Shown here: positions 46,564-59,031 of the stretch, in pieces
Layout of the letters: every line of letters begins with the position of its first letter
Position numbering within the stretch: position 1 is the first letter of the stretch
Assembly: GCA_037043235.1 (NCBI GenBank)
Contig: JAWRVZ010000074.1
Span: 1,263,501-1,327,500, forward strand
DNA from: Rhodeus uyekii
Lineage: Eukaryota > Chordata > Actinopteri > Cypriniformes > Acheilognathidae
Direction: 5' to 3'
Length of the DNA: 64,000 bases
Notes under the pieces: generated by a model
The model's database searches: none
Told to the model about the DNA's origin: nothing
The model's input: the letters and a program-made list of their open reading frames with translations, nothing else
Translations under genes and position numbers: made by a program

Positions 46564-47974
46564 CAGTAAATGCAGTTGAAACCATCTGTAACCTCTGGCC
46601 TCAAAACACACAACGTTTGATTGACATTGATATAAAACTAGTACTGTTCTCTGTGCACTTATAGCACTTAAAGGGCTTGTGTCAAGAGAAATTGAATTTT
46701 TCTTTGATCGTTTGAAATAAAAGACTTCTTGTGCAAAAAAACTAAAAAACATTCTGTATAAAAAAACAACAACATTCATAATCAAACTAAAAACTCTTCC
46801 TCCAGTTCAAAAACAGCATTTATTGAGTCAGAAAAGAGGACAGAAAGAATCACAAAGAAAAAAAAGTTTTGCAGGGATTTTAATCGATTCCTGCAGAATA
46901 ACTCTTTTGATAATTATTAATAGTTTAATATTTACTTTGGATAAAGTATGTCTACTTAATGAGACTTATAAAAATTTCTAAAGTAAGAGAGATGACGACA
47001 ATGAAGAGAAAACAAATAAAAGAAGACAATAGACAAAGCACTTGGAAGACTTGGAAAAAGAAGCCATAAATTACGATTAGCCAATTTTTTGAGGTACAAA
47101 AGCACAGAATGAAAGAGTATGAGAAGACTCTTTCGGATCGGTGAGGTCTTTACTCCTACAAACACCTCTGCAGTATTTGTCAGTGGGTTGAACAGAGTTT
47201 TTCCGCTGTCGGAGAAAAAAAAAGCAACAAACGGAAAAAGGTGATCAATCTACAGCTTCCGTGAAAGTCTCTTGCCGCCGCTGAGCTCAACCTCTTTTCA
47301 CGCCCCTCAAGACAGTGATAAATTAGTTGCGCACTAAAGTGCTTTACAGCTCCACAACGCTCATCTCATCAACACCACACTGACGTGCCTGAGCAACTGC
47401 TTGTCCCAATTCACTTCCCTCTGATAGATTTATTTCAGGCCAGGTACCAGAGTACAAATTTAACACCCGTCAAGGGCCAAATGCAGGTAATAATGGGCTT
47501 TGGAATAAATAAAGGATAGAATAAGCCTGTAATTAACCCAAAACAGATACAAAAAGGGGATATACAAGCCTTCTAAGAACCCTATTGGGATTTTCTTTTT
47601 TGTTCATTTTTTATTAATGACCATACTATTACACAGCTTCTTAACAAAATAAATAAATACATGGACAAAATACAGATTTTCTTATTATCTTACTTTAAGG
47701 TCTCTTTTAGGGTGCCTTAAACCTCCCCCTCCTTAAAATACAATCCCAAAGCTATCCACCAAGATAATAAAAACCAATGCCATTTGGTTATAGTTATTCA
47801 TTAATTATGGAACAGTATTCTAAATACCTTTAGTGTCTCGCAAATGCAGCTTTCTTCAAAAACATGGAAGAATTTTAAATTATTCTAAACTTTTTGACCG
47901 GTAGAGAAATCATTTTTTGTTGGGAAAATATTATGTACATTTTGTGTAAAGAAAATGATTCAAAATACAGTTTT
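46564..47974. other. Intronic sequence with a dispersed-repeat fragment
   Basis: Mostly unassigned. About 47780-47905 ends in ACTTTTTGACCGGTAG, an eroded piece of the high-copy repeat seen in the 6-kb elements. 47330-47530 is less AT-rich and may be single-copy. Confidence 0.35.
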
Positions 47975-48274
47975 TGTCACATTCTTGCTTCGCGTCTGTC
48001 ACATCCGGGTTCCTTTATGTATCTTCCAGGTCCTGCACGCTCCCGTCTATGTCTAATCACTGCCCAAGTCTTGTGAGCTGTTCATAATCCTGTGTCAGTC
48101 AATATATACCCTCCTGTGTTCCCATGTCTTTGTCTTTTGTTGACATTGTAACATTGCTAATGTGATGTTCCTCGCAGTGTGTGGATGCCGTCTCCAAGTG
48201 GTTTTGTTTTCGTTTTGAATAAAGAGAGTTTCTGTTTGGAACCTTTTTTCTCCTCGTCCTTCCTGCTTCAGACA
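47975..48274 (+). mobile_element. LTR, TGTCACA...GACA
   Basis: This 300-bp LTR-like segment starts TGTCACATTC, includes CACATCCGGGTT and a GAATAAAGAG signal near 48220, and ends CTTCAGACA. It is the same family as 2204-2527. The flanks do not match (GTTTT and TTCTC), and a DIRS end follows directly, so one border is probably rearranged. Confidence 0.6.
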
Positions 48275-48470
48275 TTCTCTGAGCTGCCGCCTCCGGTTTC
48301 CGGTGCCCTTTTGTGATTCTGGATCATGACGGCACTGACTAGCGATGATCTTTCTACAATCATTTGATCGATTTCACAGTGCTTCATGAGACTACATGCC
48401 AAAGCATTCCCCTAGTGTATCGACACAGCGTCTCATTCCCTCTCAGGGAGCTATGGACTGTTAACAGCTT
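48275..48470 (+). mobile_element. DIRS-type terminal fragment
   Basis: Shares GAGCTGCCGCCTCCGG-like, GATCATGACG and CATTCCCTCTCAGGGA-type motifs with the DIRS ends at 10085-10390 and 11862-12430. Neither outer border is complete. Confidence 0.55.
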
Positions 48471-48849
48471 AAGCAACTTAAGTCTGTTAACAGCTCTTTC
48501 ACTTAAGATGATTTGAAGGTCCATGTCTAACACACTATTAGAGCCCTTAATCACAATAAAATACTTAATATCTTAAATGATATGCAACAATATGCAACTA
48601 CATAAAATAAAATACGTCATACATCTTTTAACAAAGTCCATGTACATACTAAAAAGTTTTGATTTGAAAACATCATGAATTTACTAAACTATTGCTGTAA
48701 GCACATACAGAATATGGAATCACTCTTGAACTAGTGAAACCAGTGGTAACCATAGCAACATTTTGCATTCACTAAATGGCTTTATCTGTCAGTGGCTTCT
48801 GCACTTCCTTTAATACGATGGAATACAACATAATCTAGCAAAAAAGTGG

Positions 48850-49716
48850 TTGCTATTATCTTTGAAGTATACTTAAAGCATTCTGTGCAATGTACTAATA
48901 GGAATTAATGTTAAACTGAAATAATGTCTGTTGAAACTTGAATGTCATGTATTTACATATATTTGTAATTACACATGTGTGATTATGTTTCAGTTTAGTA
49001 CTTTTAAAATGCATTAAATTTATACATTATATTGAATAATACTACAGTAAAATTATTATGAAGTACTTATGCTTTAGTATGTAAGTCAATACATTAAAAT
49101 AAGTGCACTTATTTAAAGCATGGTCAAAGAATATTACATTATTACAAATTTGATTGTTTAAAAGTGCATTCATATTAAATGGTTTTAAATATACTTTGAG
49201 ATTTGAAGAACACTGCAAGTGAACATTCACTACACTTAAGTGCACCTTTTTTTTACATCCACTATACTTAGGTATGCCTGTTTTGTTATGGTTTACTCTT
49301 TGTTTTTTTTTTACTTTTATTCCGTTACCATGGTTCACTAAACAGTTTGATAACACAAAAATTATGCTGTCACTATACTGATGAGTACAGAACAAAAATA
49401 AAAAGAGTACTGTATTTTGCTGCAGTGTGGATGTGAGAGGAAAAAAAGAGACATATGGCAGTTGGGCAATTCTGTTTTTAGGGAATATTAATCGGGCTAG
49501 TTTTTTTCTGTGTGATCCACAACATTTTCAGTGTGGCTCTAGTTAGGCATCATCTGTTTTTTTTTGGGGCTGATTCGGGAAGTTGTATTGCTGTCAGGTC
49601 TTCGGTAAGAGAGAGAGAGCACTCTGAATGGCTGTTAAAGCAAGCAGTGCACAGTTTACAGTTAGTATATTTCTAGTCCTAGTTTCCTTTTTTGTATGCT
49701 GAAAATAGACTATTGA
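48850..49716. repeat. AT-rich MITE-like tract
   Basis: Repeated motifs around AAGTGCACTT and ACTTAAGTGCACC (49100 and 49235) recur at 52200-52420 (CTTAAGTGCACTTAAAG). They look like an AT-rich MITE family of fish, but termini were not resolved. 49440-49716 has nothing recognisable. Confidence 0.35.
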
Positions 49717-50043
49717 TGTCACAGTCATGTCATGATCCTCCTGTTTTGTCCCTCATGTGTTCCCGTAGATGTCTTGTTAGTTTAATTACCCATTTAGTTT
49801 GTCACCTGTTTGCAATCTACTCTTGTATTTAATCCTCCCGTTCTACCATGTTTTTGTCAGTCGTTGAATGTATTTTTGTCAGTTGTGGAAGTATGCTCCT
49901 TGTTTCCCCTTCCGAGTTTTCTGTTTGCACCCTCGCGTGCCTTTTTGTTTATTGTTTCTAATTAAAGTTCCATTTTGAGTTATCCTGTTCTCCCTGCGTT
50001 TGTGTATCTCCGTGTTTTACACACAGGCTCCGCAGTGCTTACA
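49717..50043 (+). mobile_element. 5' LTR of a gag-like non-autonomous LTR element
   Basis: Starts TGTCACAGTCATG and ends GTGCTTACA (327 bp), with AATTAAAGTTCC as a likely poly-A signal near 49961. It is followed by GAACGACTGACCTGGG, a likely primer-binding region. It belongs to the same general family as the other TGTCACAG LTRs here. The 3' LTR was not found, so the element is truncated after the ORF. Confidence 0.65.
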
Positions 50044-50101
50044 GAACGACTGACCTGGGTTGGTCACCCAAAAGAGGACTTGTCGCCTCAAAAGACTTAA
50101 T

Positions 50102-51382
50102 ATGGAGTTCCCCGCCGTCGCTTTGCTGCTTCTACAGCAGAAGGACCGTCCGCTGGAAGTGCATACCCAAGAATTCCTGGACATTGCGTGGTGTACCCAC
50201 TATCCGGACAATGCGCTCATCAGTTTTTACACCGCCGGACTAAGCGCGTCGTCCCGGGCACGCATCGCAGCGGGCGGTCCCAGCATGGACTTCCAAGCCT
50301 TCGTGGAGTGGGTGCTGGCGAGTCACAACTCGCCATTTACCATCGGGCCGGCGGAGGATACCGGCAGTCCCACTCCACAGCACCAGCCGGAAACTGTGCT
50401 CCCGAGCCTCGCGGCCCCGCCAGCGCTCCCGAGCTTCGCGGCCCCGCCGGCCGGTGATGAACTGTGTTTTCCCCAGGCCGCCCCGCCGGCCGCCCATGAA
50501 CTGTGTTTTCCCCAGGCCGGCCCGCCGGCCGGTGTTGAACTGTGTTTGCCCCGGGCCGCCCATGAACTGTGTTTGCCCCGGGACGCCCATGAACTGTGTT
50601 TTCCCCAGGCCGCCCCGCCGGGCGTTGATGAACTGTGTTTTCCCCAGGCCGCCCCGCCTCCCGGTGTTGAGCTGTGTTTGCTCCAGGCCACCCATGAGCT
50701 GTGTTTTCCCCAGGCTGAACTCCCTATATTCCCGGGCCTCTGGATCCTTCCTGACCCCCCAGACCTCCCAGAACCCGAGCCACCAGAACTCCCACCCAGC
50801 CTCCCTCTCCCACCACCTCTACCATGTCTGCACTCTGCCCCGTCTCCGCCTGTGTCCCGCACCCACACTCTAGCTCCCCTCAACACCGGGGAGCTGCCAT
50901 GCGTCGGCGGAACACCACCATCGTGGGGCATTGAGGTTCCACCTCCGACCTCGGTGCCCCTCATTCCACCTCGGGCCGTCGACGCATCGGCGTCACTTCC
51001 ACTCCTCACTCCCTCAGTCCCACCAGCATCCCTCAGCCTTTCCTCTCCTGTGGGCTCCCTCGTCCCTCCGGTCGTCCCTTGGTCGGTCGTCGCCTGGCCT
51101 CCACCTGCGGCTCCGGCTGGCTCCCCCCTCCCTCCGGGCCTCCCTTTGTCATCAGTCCCTCAAACTCCGTGTCAGTCCTCGGGCCTGCCGCTGGTCCTTC
51201 GGAGGCTCGTCGTTCCAGCTCCTTCTCGGCCTCCGGAGCCAGCGGCATCAATCGGGGTCCACGGCCCGTCGGTGTCACCGTGGACTGACTTGGTTACCGG
51301 GCCCCTTGTCCCACCTAAACCTCCCTGGACACCTCCCTCTGCCTGGCCCCTGATCCCGCCTGTACCCCCCTGGACATTGTAA
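50102..51382 (+). CDS. Intact gag-like, proline-rich retroelement ORF (426 aa)
   Basis: This uninterrupted ORF lies 58 bp after the LTR at 49717-50043. The upstream open frame back to 50060 lacks an ATG, so ATG 50102 is taken as the start. Residues 1-85 (MEFPAVALLLLQQKDRPLEV through FVEWVLASHN) look like the N-terminal part of a retrotransposon gag/capsid. Residues 119-206 contain eight repeats of the type (D/H/V)ELC(F/L)(P/L)(Q/R). The rest is a long proline-rich tail. No protease, RT or zinc knuckle was seen. The region is strongly GC-rich against AT-rich surroundings. A broken relative is at 6341-7051. Probably gag of a non-autonomous LTR element; domestication cannot be excluded. Confidence 0.65.
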   Translation: MEFPAVALLLLQQKDRPLEVHTQEFLDIAWCTHYPDNALISFYTAGLSASSRARIAAGGPSMDFQAFVEWVLASHNSPFTIGPAEDTGSPTPQHQPETVLPSLAAPPALPSFAAPPAGDELCFPQAAPPAAHELCFPQAGPPAGVELCLPRAAHELCLPRDAHELCFPQAAPPGVDELCFPQAAPPPGVELCLLQATHELCFPQAELPIFPGLWILPDPPDLPEPEPPELPPSLPLPPPLPCLHSAPSPPVSRTHTLAPLNTGELPCVGGTPPSWGIEVPPPTSVPLIPPRAVDASASLPLLTPSVPPASLSLSSPVGSLVPPVVPWSVVAWPPPAAPAGSPLPPGLPLSSVPQTPCQSSGLPLVLRRLVVPAPSRPPEPAASIGVHGPSVSPWTDLVTGPLVPPKPPWTPPSAWPLIPPVPPWTL

Positions 51383-53256
51383 TTTATATGGACTTGATTA
51401 ATTTTGTTTGGATTCTGTCGTGTTTTGTTCGGTCCGCCCCCTGGTCCCCCTCCCGCCCACCGCTGTCAACCTCATTCAACCTCATTCAAATCACACACCT
51501 GTGTATGTTAATATTAGAAAGAAGGAATTGTGATGTTTCAATTCTTTCAATCATAAAATGGCCACTTTGAACAAATAGGCCAATGATGAAAACATTCTGA
51601 TTCAAAAAAATTCTTCTCTCCCAGTATGGGTTTAAGCACTTATTTTCTTTGTTTCATGCAAGAAAGTAAATGTACAAATGGTCATACACACACAAATAAC
51701 CTGTGAGCAGCAGCATAAGCATCAGTGTCACAGGTCTACATAGAGTCATGGACCAGTCCCAAGGAATTACAATGACCGGCAGAGAATTTGCTTGGCACTT
51801 CACTCTATATTATTGTCAATGGCTCTTCATGCATGAGGGGAATCTAGCTCAAAGATCACAGCTCAGCTCTAGATCTTGGTGATCTGATTTGCTGTCTACT
51901 GTCTACAAAGACACCATAACCAAAATGTAACCTCAAAAGTGACTGATTTAGAAAACTCTAAATTATAAACATGAGTATAAGCCACATAAATAGTTACATT
52001 TGATTACAATAGAGTTTGACATTAGAATGTTGCTATTACAATGTGATAATCTACTAAGAAATGTAAAATTCCTGTTATGAGTATTTTATTAAAGAATACC
52101 TTTGTTAAAAGGAATTCTGCTTCGCTCTATTGTACTTGTAGTGTAGCTTATTGTATTTAAATCATAAAAAAATAATTAATTTCCACGAATAAAAGGCCAC
52201 TTAAGTGCACTTAAAGACATTACACTACCGTTTCTTAACACACTTAAGAACACTTTTAATGAAATTTTTAATAATGTAAAATGTTTAAATGTTAAATTTG
52301 ATTTAAAATTATTGTTCTATTAACATTTTGCCAAGCCAAGCTAAAGAAGTATTTATTTTGATAAGTGGCTGTCATATTAAAGCACATTTAAAGTACTTTT
52401 GTTTTTCTGTAGTGTGTTGTTCAGTATTATTTTAAATACACTGTACCACAACTTCATTACAAATGTATAATTACTAATATATTGAAATGCATGACATTTA
52501 AGTTGAAATATAAATTACATTAAAGTATATTTAATTTACAAAAATGCTTATCAGTACAATTGACAGTAAACTTGAAAGATGTATGGCATTAATGTTTTTT
52601 TTTTTACAATTAGCAATTGAATATCTTTTAAACATTATCTGCACTTCAGTAAATAAAAAATAAAAAAGTTATTTTGGATACTGTAATGTGCTTTATACTT
52701 TTATGTGATATATGTTTACTCACTGCATTTCAAACAACATTACATAAAACACATCCTGTAGGGAAATACTGAGCTTTCCAACTTCTGCTAGGACCTCTGT
52801 TTCTCCAAAAGAGCTAAGAAAGCTAATTGACAACTCCTAAGGGATGCCTGAGCAGCACATAGGAGATATATCAAAAGTTACCACCGTTTAAAGGCCAACC
52901 GAGTCTGGAAGAGAAGCGTTTAATCCTCACCATGCAGCCTGAATCCTTTTAATTAATCTATTTCATGCCTTTGCGATACACACACTGCCTTTCACAGAAA
53001 AGTGAGGCGAGAGAACGAAATATGCCAGCTCGCCAATTGTCTGACCAGTGTAAATGTAATGGGTACAGAATGCTTGAACAAAGCAGAGTGTTTTCAATTA
53101 ATGTGAATGTACTTTAGAGTATGCATTACTCATCCTACAGTATGGATAATGAGCGTTTTTTTCTGGCCCAGTTTATTGGAGCAGCTGATTATTAAATTGC
53201 TTTTTCTTTTTCTCCCTCTTGTATTGTTCACCTAATGGAGGAGGGGGTGTGCTGCA
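51383..53256. other. 3' remnant of the gag-like element, then AT-rich intron
   Basis: 51383-51520 has CCGCCCCCTGGTCCCCCTCC and is the tail of the LTR element, truncated before any 3' LTR. 52200-52720 contains AAGTGCACTT-type MITE-like motifs as at 48850-49440. Nothing else was recognised. Confidence 0.4.
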
Positions 53257-53893
53257 CAGATAATGCAGAGACTCTCACAAAGCAGCAGAAGCATCCCCAT
53301 GTCCTGTTATTTATTCATATTACTATTTTCCCCTCATCAGGTAATCCATGTATAAATGTTAAGTTTAATGTATTGTTGACATGTTGAAAATTTAAGGGAA
53401 GTGTTAAGGTCAATGTTTCAATGTGCTAATATGTTGTGAACAGAGTTTAGAAAGTTTGCTCAGAGTTCAACATGTACATAACTAATAGCATAGTAAAAAT
53501 AAAAATAAAATAAAAATAGCATGGTAAAGTAAACGAGAGAATGTGTGTTTTTCCCAAATGTTATTTGTATGATGGGTTAATCATAGATATCTGTGTTCTG
53601 TGTTCAGAAAAATAATGTATTGTTCATGTTGTTTTAAGTCTGAGAAATGCATACAGATATAATCAAAAAGAAACTACTTGATGATTTACATGTGTATGTA
53701 CACAATTAGAAGTTTTATTTTGGTTTATCTATATAGAAGTAATCTATTTTTCTTACGTAAAACTTCATTTGTCACTTCAGTTTCAGTGAAATTTAAAGAA
53801 AATGGTTATGCAGATAATACAGAGACTCTGATAAAACAGCAGCAGCATCCTGTGCCCTGTTATTTATTCATATTACTATTTCCCCCTCATCAG
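53257..53893. repeat. Two near-identical 84-bp noncoding segments, 554 bp apart
   Basis: 53257-53340 and 53811-53893 both begin CAGATAATRCAGAGACTCT and both end in CCCTCATCAG. Their last 40 bases are almost identical. They lie in direct orientation. The sequence between them is not repeated and no known transposon end was seen. Confidence 0.75.
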
Positions 53894-54949
53894 ACGATGA
53901 GGGTACTACACACACGGTTGTGCTTTGAAGTGTCCGAGCCTTTGAGCCTCTTGTGAGGAGGATATGTGCAAGCGGTTTAGGCTGTTGAAGAACTGGATTA
54001 CATTGCCTTAACTTTTCCAATTAATTATGTGGCTGTTTTGGAAATGAGCGTGAGGGCACCGCAGGGTTTCAGACTGACGCTTGCTGAAGAGCCCACGCGC
54101 CCCAAAATAGAGTAATGAAGCCAAAGGAGTGTGGAGCGATAGAAAATGTAGAAGTTTGTCTAAGTGAACAGCAGAAATAGTCCCATTTGTGGGTGTAGTG
54201 TTGGTTTCCTACACCAAATGATCTTAAATACTTTGGAGAGTTATGTAAAAAATTATCTAATTTATTGAACTCACATTTCCTTTTGATGTAGCGTTTGCAG
54301 TAAGAGTTTGCAATTTTGAGTCTGTTTACTTCATTTGAAGAGTAAATAGTAATACATAGACATTATTACAGGAAAAGAATTAGCTTGAAATCAATAAAAA
54401 CTCTATACGACTATAAGTGATGTTAAAAAGGGGATGAAAACCATTAACCTGAGAAGGGTGTTTTCCAAAGCTTAACATATTACAGGGCTTTTGTGTATAG
54501 TGGCTATTTGCTGGCTAAACGATTCAGGTAATGTTTTTAGTGCTGTTTGCTAAGGCAAGCATCACTTGCTTACGCTGAGGGTTAATGATCTGAACAAACC
54601 TTTAACCCTGGACCGGCACCATTTGTGCTACAGGAATGGATGACATTTTAAATTGTGCGGCTTGTTCAGGAGAGGCGTGCTCTTCCTTTTCTGTTTGGTT
54701 CTGACTTATGAAAAAACCTTGGAATCTCAATCCACAATCTAGAATATCATTGTGGAAAACTACACAATACAAAACAGTTGAACTGACTATTCTTCCACAT
54801 GCATGTAGACTCAATATTAACTTCAAGAAAATGGTACTTTATATGTATACAGTCAATCATTAATTTCAATCATAACTGACAGGCTAATGACAATAAATAT
54901 ATTCTAAGATATTCTAAAAAAATAATACATTAAAAAAAGTTACATATAT
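53894..54949. other. Intronic sequence, nothing assigned
   Basis: AT-rich, no recognised gene or repeat end. Confidence 0.35.
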
Positions 54950-55328
54950 TTTCTTTGTATATATTATCCTCATCATCAGATATTAGCGCTGGATCATCAA
55001 CATTTGCTTCTGAGAGAGGCGAAGAGGCTCCCACTCCACTCTAATTCCCACTCGTGCTCTAATTCGTCAATCTAGCACCGAGAACCAATCACGTGCCTTG
55101 TCTGAGTGCCCGTGGGTGTGTACAAAGCCTCTAAGAGAGTTTCTCTATTTGTCTGGCATCCTGGGAAACCGTTTCTCTCACATCACGATAAAGCAATGCT
55201 ACTTTCTGCAATACGGCTGCCAATATGGTGGTATTTTTGAATTGTTTATTTTTTAATTAAATTTTTCTTTAAATCCGCGATGCACTGAGGCCGCAAAACT
55301 TGAACCGCGAAATAGTGAGGGATTACTG
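54950..55328. mobile_element. pogo-like MITE, CAGTAATCCCTC family, one end missing
   Basis: The right end reads, inverted, CAGTAATCCCTCACTATTTC and is followed by TA. The middle (TCTGGCATCCTGGGAAACCG) is the inverse of the element at 15511-15831. The opposite terminus was not found, so the left border is approximate. Confidence 0.55.
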
Positions 55329-55791
55329 TATATCAATCATTTTTTCTATGACTTCTGTTAGCTTATTTGTTGGGCTCCATAGGCAGGACTACCTGTGGCA
55401 TTTTACATTTAAGTAAAAAGCTACAGGGTCTTGTTCTTTGTTTGTGACTGGATCTTGATTACTCATGTTTGCCTAGTGTTTGTGTGAGCTTACGGCTTTG
55501 GGGTTGTTCTCTGGGTTGTGCACTCATATGTGTCAGTGTATTGCATGTTCGGTGCATGGTGTATGGATCCTGACACTGCGGTCAAATCTTGGATCAGTAT
55601 CAGTGTCATGGTACTGAAATCCATGCTCCGTGTACTTCTTTTTGTCTTATGTTTTGATTAGTTTTTTTTCTGTTTGGGCACATGGTGGATGGGCATGTTT
55701 GTCTTCCATGTGCTCCGACCCATGGGTTTGTGTGAGCTCATGAATTTTGTTGTGTTTGTTTGCCATGTGCTCTTCTGTTTATCTCGTCTTG

Positions 55792-55793
<2 letters not shown>
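55329..55793. other. Intronic sequence, nothing assigned
   Basis: No gene or repeat recognised. Confidence 0.35.
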
Positions 55794-55851
<58 letters not shown>

Positions 55852-55904
55852 TGAGTGTGTGTGAGTGTGTGAGAGAGAGTGAGTAAGAGCAAGAGAAAGA
55901 GAGA
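55794..55904. repeat. (TG)n microsatellite grading into (GA)-rich tract
   Basis: About 55 bases of TG followed by TGAG and GAGA units. Confidence 0.95.
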
Positions 55905-56487
55905 TGGCTTCTGTCCTTTTTTTGCCACATGCATTTTGCATATGGCTCTTTGTTTGTTTCTGTGTGCCATGTGTTCTTTACTCAGTCTCTTGTCTTGCCC
56001 TCACCCTCTTGTTAACTGATTATCAATTAATTTGCCCCACCAGCTCTCCCTTCTCCTATCCCTTGTCACCCTTCTGTTATCCTTCCCTATTTATTCTCCT
56101 TTTGTTCTTTGTTCTGTGCCAGATTATCACCTATGTTCGTTGTGTGGAAGCCTTGTCTGTTTGCCGTACCTTGCTCCAGTCCTGCTGCTCTTGACTGTGT
56201 TTTCCTCCATTAGGGAGGTTAAAATTGTTTTAAAAAGGCACTTCAAAGGGCTTTGCGTCTGAGTACTCAAAATTCTTGACCCACACATGATAAAAAGGAC
56301 AATAAATCATAAATCATAAATCACAAGTGAAGAGTCACAATCACATGCAGTTTGGACTATCTCTGCTTGTTTGATATGCAAAACTAGCATATCATGCGTT
56401 ATATATTTGCGATATGCGTTATGTATTTGAGAAGCAGAGAAGGGTGTCTTAGTCAGGTATTTGTCATCAATGATTGCATTTTAAATA
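55905..56487. other. Intronic sequence, nothing assigned
   Basis: T- and C-rich tract at about 55990-56120, otherwise no recognisable feature. Confidence 0.35.
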
Positions 56488-57331
56488 CAGTAATACCTCG
56501 TTTTACGAGTTTAATTCGTTCCAAGAGCGAGCTCGTAACCCAAAATACTCGTACACCAAAACAATTCCCACCATAAGAATGCACTAAAAATCAATTAACT
56601 CGTTCCACACGATCATAAATGCCCATTTTGAATATTTTTTTTGTTTTACCCTATTAGTTACAGTTAAAATTATAACCATTAAGATCTCCTATAAATACTA
56701 ATTAATAATTGACAATTAAACTAAAAATACTTGACAATTTACTGTAATGCACTTTGAGCAGCGTCTGCTGGCGTGAAGGAGACAAGAGAGAAGAGGGAGG
56801 GGGAAAACACAAAACCCAGATTCAAGTGCAAATGAGTGAATTTATTATAATAGTGCAGAAAACAAACAAAGTGATAATCGAGACGCACGTGCATGAGCAC
56901 CGCAAGCTCCAGGAGACGCGCGCGCGCGCTCGAGCACCGGGAGAACTAGGAGACAATGAATTCATGAACCATGTATACATTTCACTACGTGAACAATAGC
57001 GATCACAATTAATTAATGTTATCACTTCTAAAAGTATCACTGTGGTGAATGATGCAGCCAAACAGAGCGAGGCTGAGAGAATGAATGAGTTAAGGGGTGA
57101 TAAAGGGGTTGGAACTGTGTGACTGTGTTATGAGAGGCTGTCATTAGGATATTTCCAGTAAAAATGCGCGCGGCGATACTGAGCGTTAGGACTTTCCACA
57201 CAAAAATGCACGTGGGTGAGGGGAAAAATTTGCTTGCACTCCGATACAAGGCTCGTACACCGAGTTGACCCTCCATGCTCGTACACCAATTTGCTCGTAT
57301 ACCAAGTCGCTCGTAAACCGAGGTATTACTG
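56488..57331. mobile_element. pogo/Tigger-like DNA transposon, non-autonomous (copy 2)
   Basis: This 844-bp element is flanked by TA (56486-56487 and 57332-57333). The ends CAGTAATACCTCGTTTTACG and, inverted, CAGTAATACCTCGGTTTACG match well. The interior, including GTGCAAATGAGTGAATTTAT, matches copy 1 at 2564-3453. It has a CG-rich tract at about 56916-56930. No transposase. It is better preserved at its left end than copy 1. Confidence 0.75.
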
Positions 57332-57333
57332 TA

Positions 57334-58729
57334 TCACCATCCTTTTGATATGAGGTTTTCGAGTTGTCTGGGAGGCCCAAACACTACTTTTGCCTATGTT
57401 ACAATATAAGCTAAATCCGGTCCTGGTTTTAATGTATGCATAGCGTTACATAGTTTATGTAGTACAATTCGCTTTATAATTCACTGTTACAAATAATCAG
57501 CAAAGTTCAATATGCAATGTACAGCATAAAGAGGAATGAATCCTGCTACACATCTTTGGGCATCTTTGCAGGCATTGTGAATGCTTTCAATATAAACACA
57601 CACACACATGGCTATAGCATCTCAAAGGCAAGCTGGTGGTCTCCAAGCTGACATAACTGACATTCATATCTTCAATGGAAAATGTTCTGTCCTTTCTGTT
57701 GATGTGTTTTAAATTATAGGTCTATTTTTAGGTTATGCGTCACATCCTATTATACTTAAATCCGTGATCAGATATTAAACCTCAAGAGCGTTCGCAACTT
57801 TGATCATAACTCTACTGTTTCGTAACTCTAAAATTTCTGTAATGCAGTTTTAGGGATTGTATGAACTTCCAGGGGTCATCGAGACATCATACAGAAACCA
57901 CATATGTAAACAAAAACAGCAAATAAGCATAAGAGATGGAAAAATAAAATACCGGTAGTAAAAACAAAGAAATACCCTCCAGTGAGAGACTGCTGGATTC
58001 AAAGAGATGTGTTTTTTTATTCTTTCAGGCTTGGAAAATGACTGAAATTTGTCTGTTCCCCTGTTATTTTTGTCCGAGGGGCTTTCATTAAAATAACAAA
58101 CATTGACTTTGGAAAAGCCATGAAAAGAGTAATGACTTTGAGACAGAGTGTGGAGCTTGTGCGTGCTTGGGCCGGGGGTGATGATCAGTCAACATCCAGT
58201 GAGATAGGACACACTCGCTCTGGATTTTAATTATCTCACCCTACCTATAAAGTTTACTATTTGTAGAGCAAATTACATCCTGCTGCTTGAGCTGTACACA
58301 CAGAAAAATAAGATCTTTTGTTTACTTTCAGGAAAAGCCCACTCTGACATTTCAACTTCACATACGCCTCAATGGAAGTATCTCTTTCAACCTCCTGATA
58401 TGTATATTCTTGCGCCTATGCCAGTTCCCAGCATCCTTATTTTCTGGTCCTGTCAGAGCTTCAGCTAGTCAGGGGTTCATAGCTGTCTGGTAGAGACGTT
58501 TCCTTACATCCAACTTTATTTTAGGAAAGGAAGACAGACAATGAGGAGAGAAACCTTTCCAAACAAGCTCCCTTATTATACCCCAGAAATCATGAACTTG
58601 TTATGAAAATAGATGTCTTGTCCTGGAATGGTCAGTCATTACATTCTGAATGGTTAGGTGACGTTCGGATTTGCATTTTGCATGTGTTGTTTCAGTGCAA
58701 AATATTAACCATCAACAGTCTATTTAAGC
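57334..58729. other. Intronic sequence, nothing assigned
   Basis: Contains a short (CA)n at about 57595-57608. Short ORFs show no family pattern. Confidence 0.35.
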
Positions 58730-59031
58730 TGTCAGGCATGCGTGTGTGTGATGAAGGCTCAAAGATGTTGAGAACCAAAACCTATTATATTTATTAAAGA
58801 ACAAGATTAATACAGGGATGCACATGATACAGTATAGACAAGAACGGACACAGATTAAGACCAAAACAGGGCTTAAATGCACAGAGGATGATTAGGGAAA
58901 CGGGAACAGCTGATGAGACTGATGAGGTAATTAGTGAAGACACAGGTGATACAGATGACATGGGGAGGAACAAAGAGGAGGTAATAGGTAAACATGACAA
59001 CCATGAAGACAGGGATGACAGAACCGTGACA
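58730..59031 (-). mobile_element. Solo LTR, exact 5-bp target duplication TAAGC
   Basis: This 302-bp segment starts TGTCAGGCATG and ends ACCGTGACA, flanked by TAAGC (58725-58729 and 59032-59036). On the minus strand it has TTTAATAAATATA as a poly-A signal and a TGTCACGG start. Confidence 0.85.

Noticed and set aside
50323..51009. Minus-strand ORF of 228 codons rich in GKHSS repeats
   Set aside because: It is the antisense shadow of the GC-rich repeats in the gag-like ORF; the plus-strand frame is longer and fits the element.
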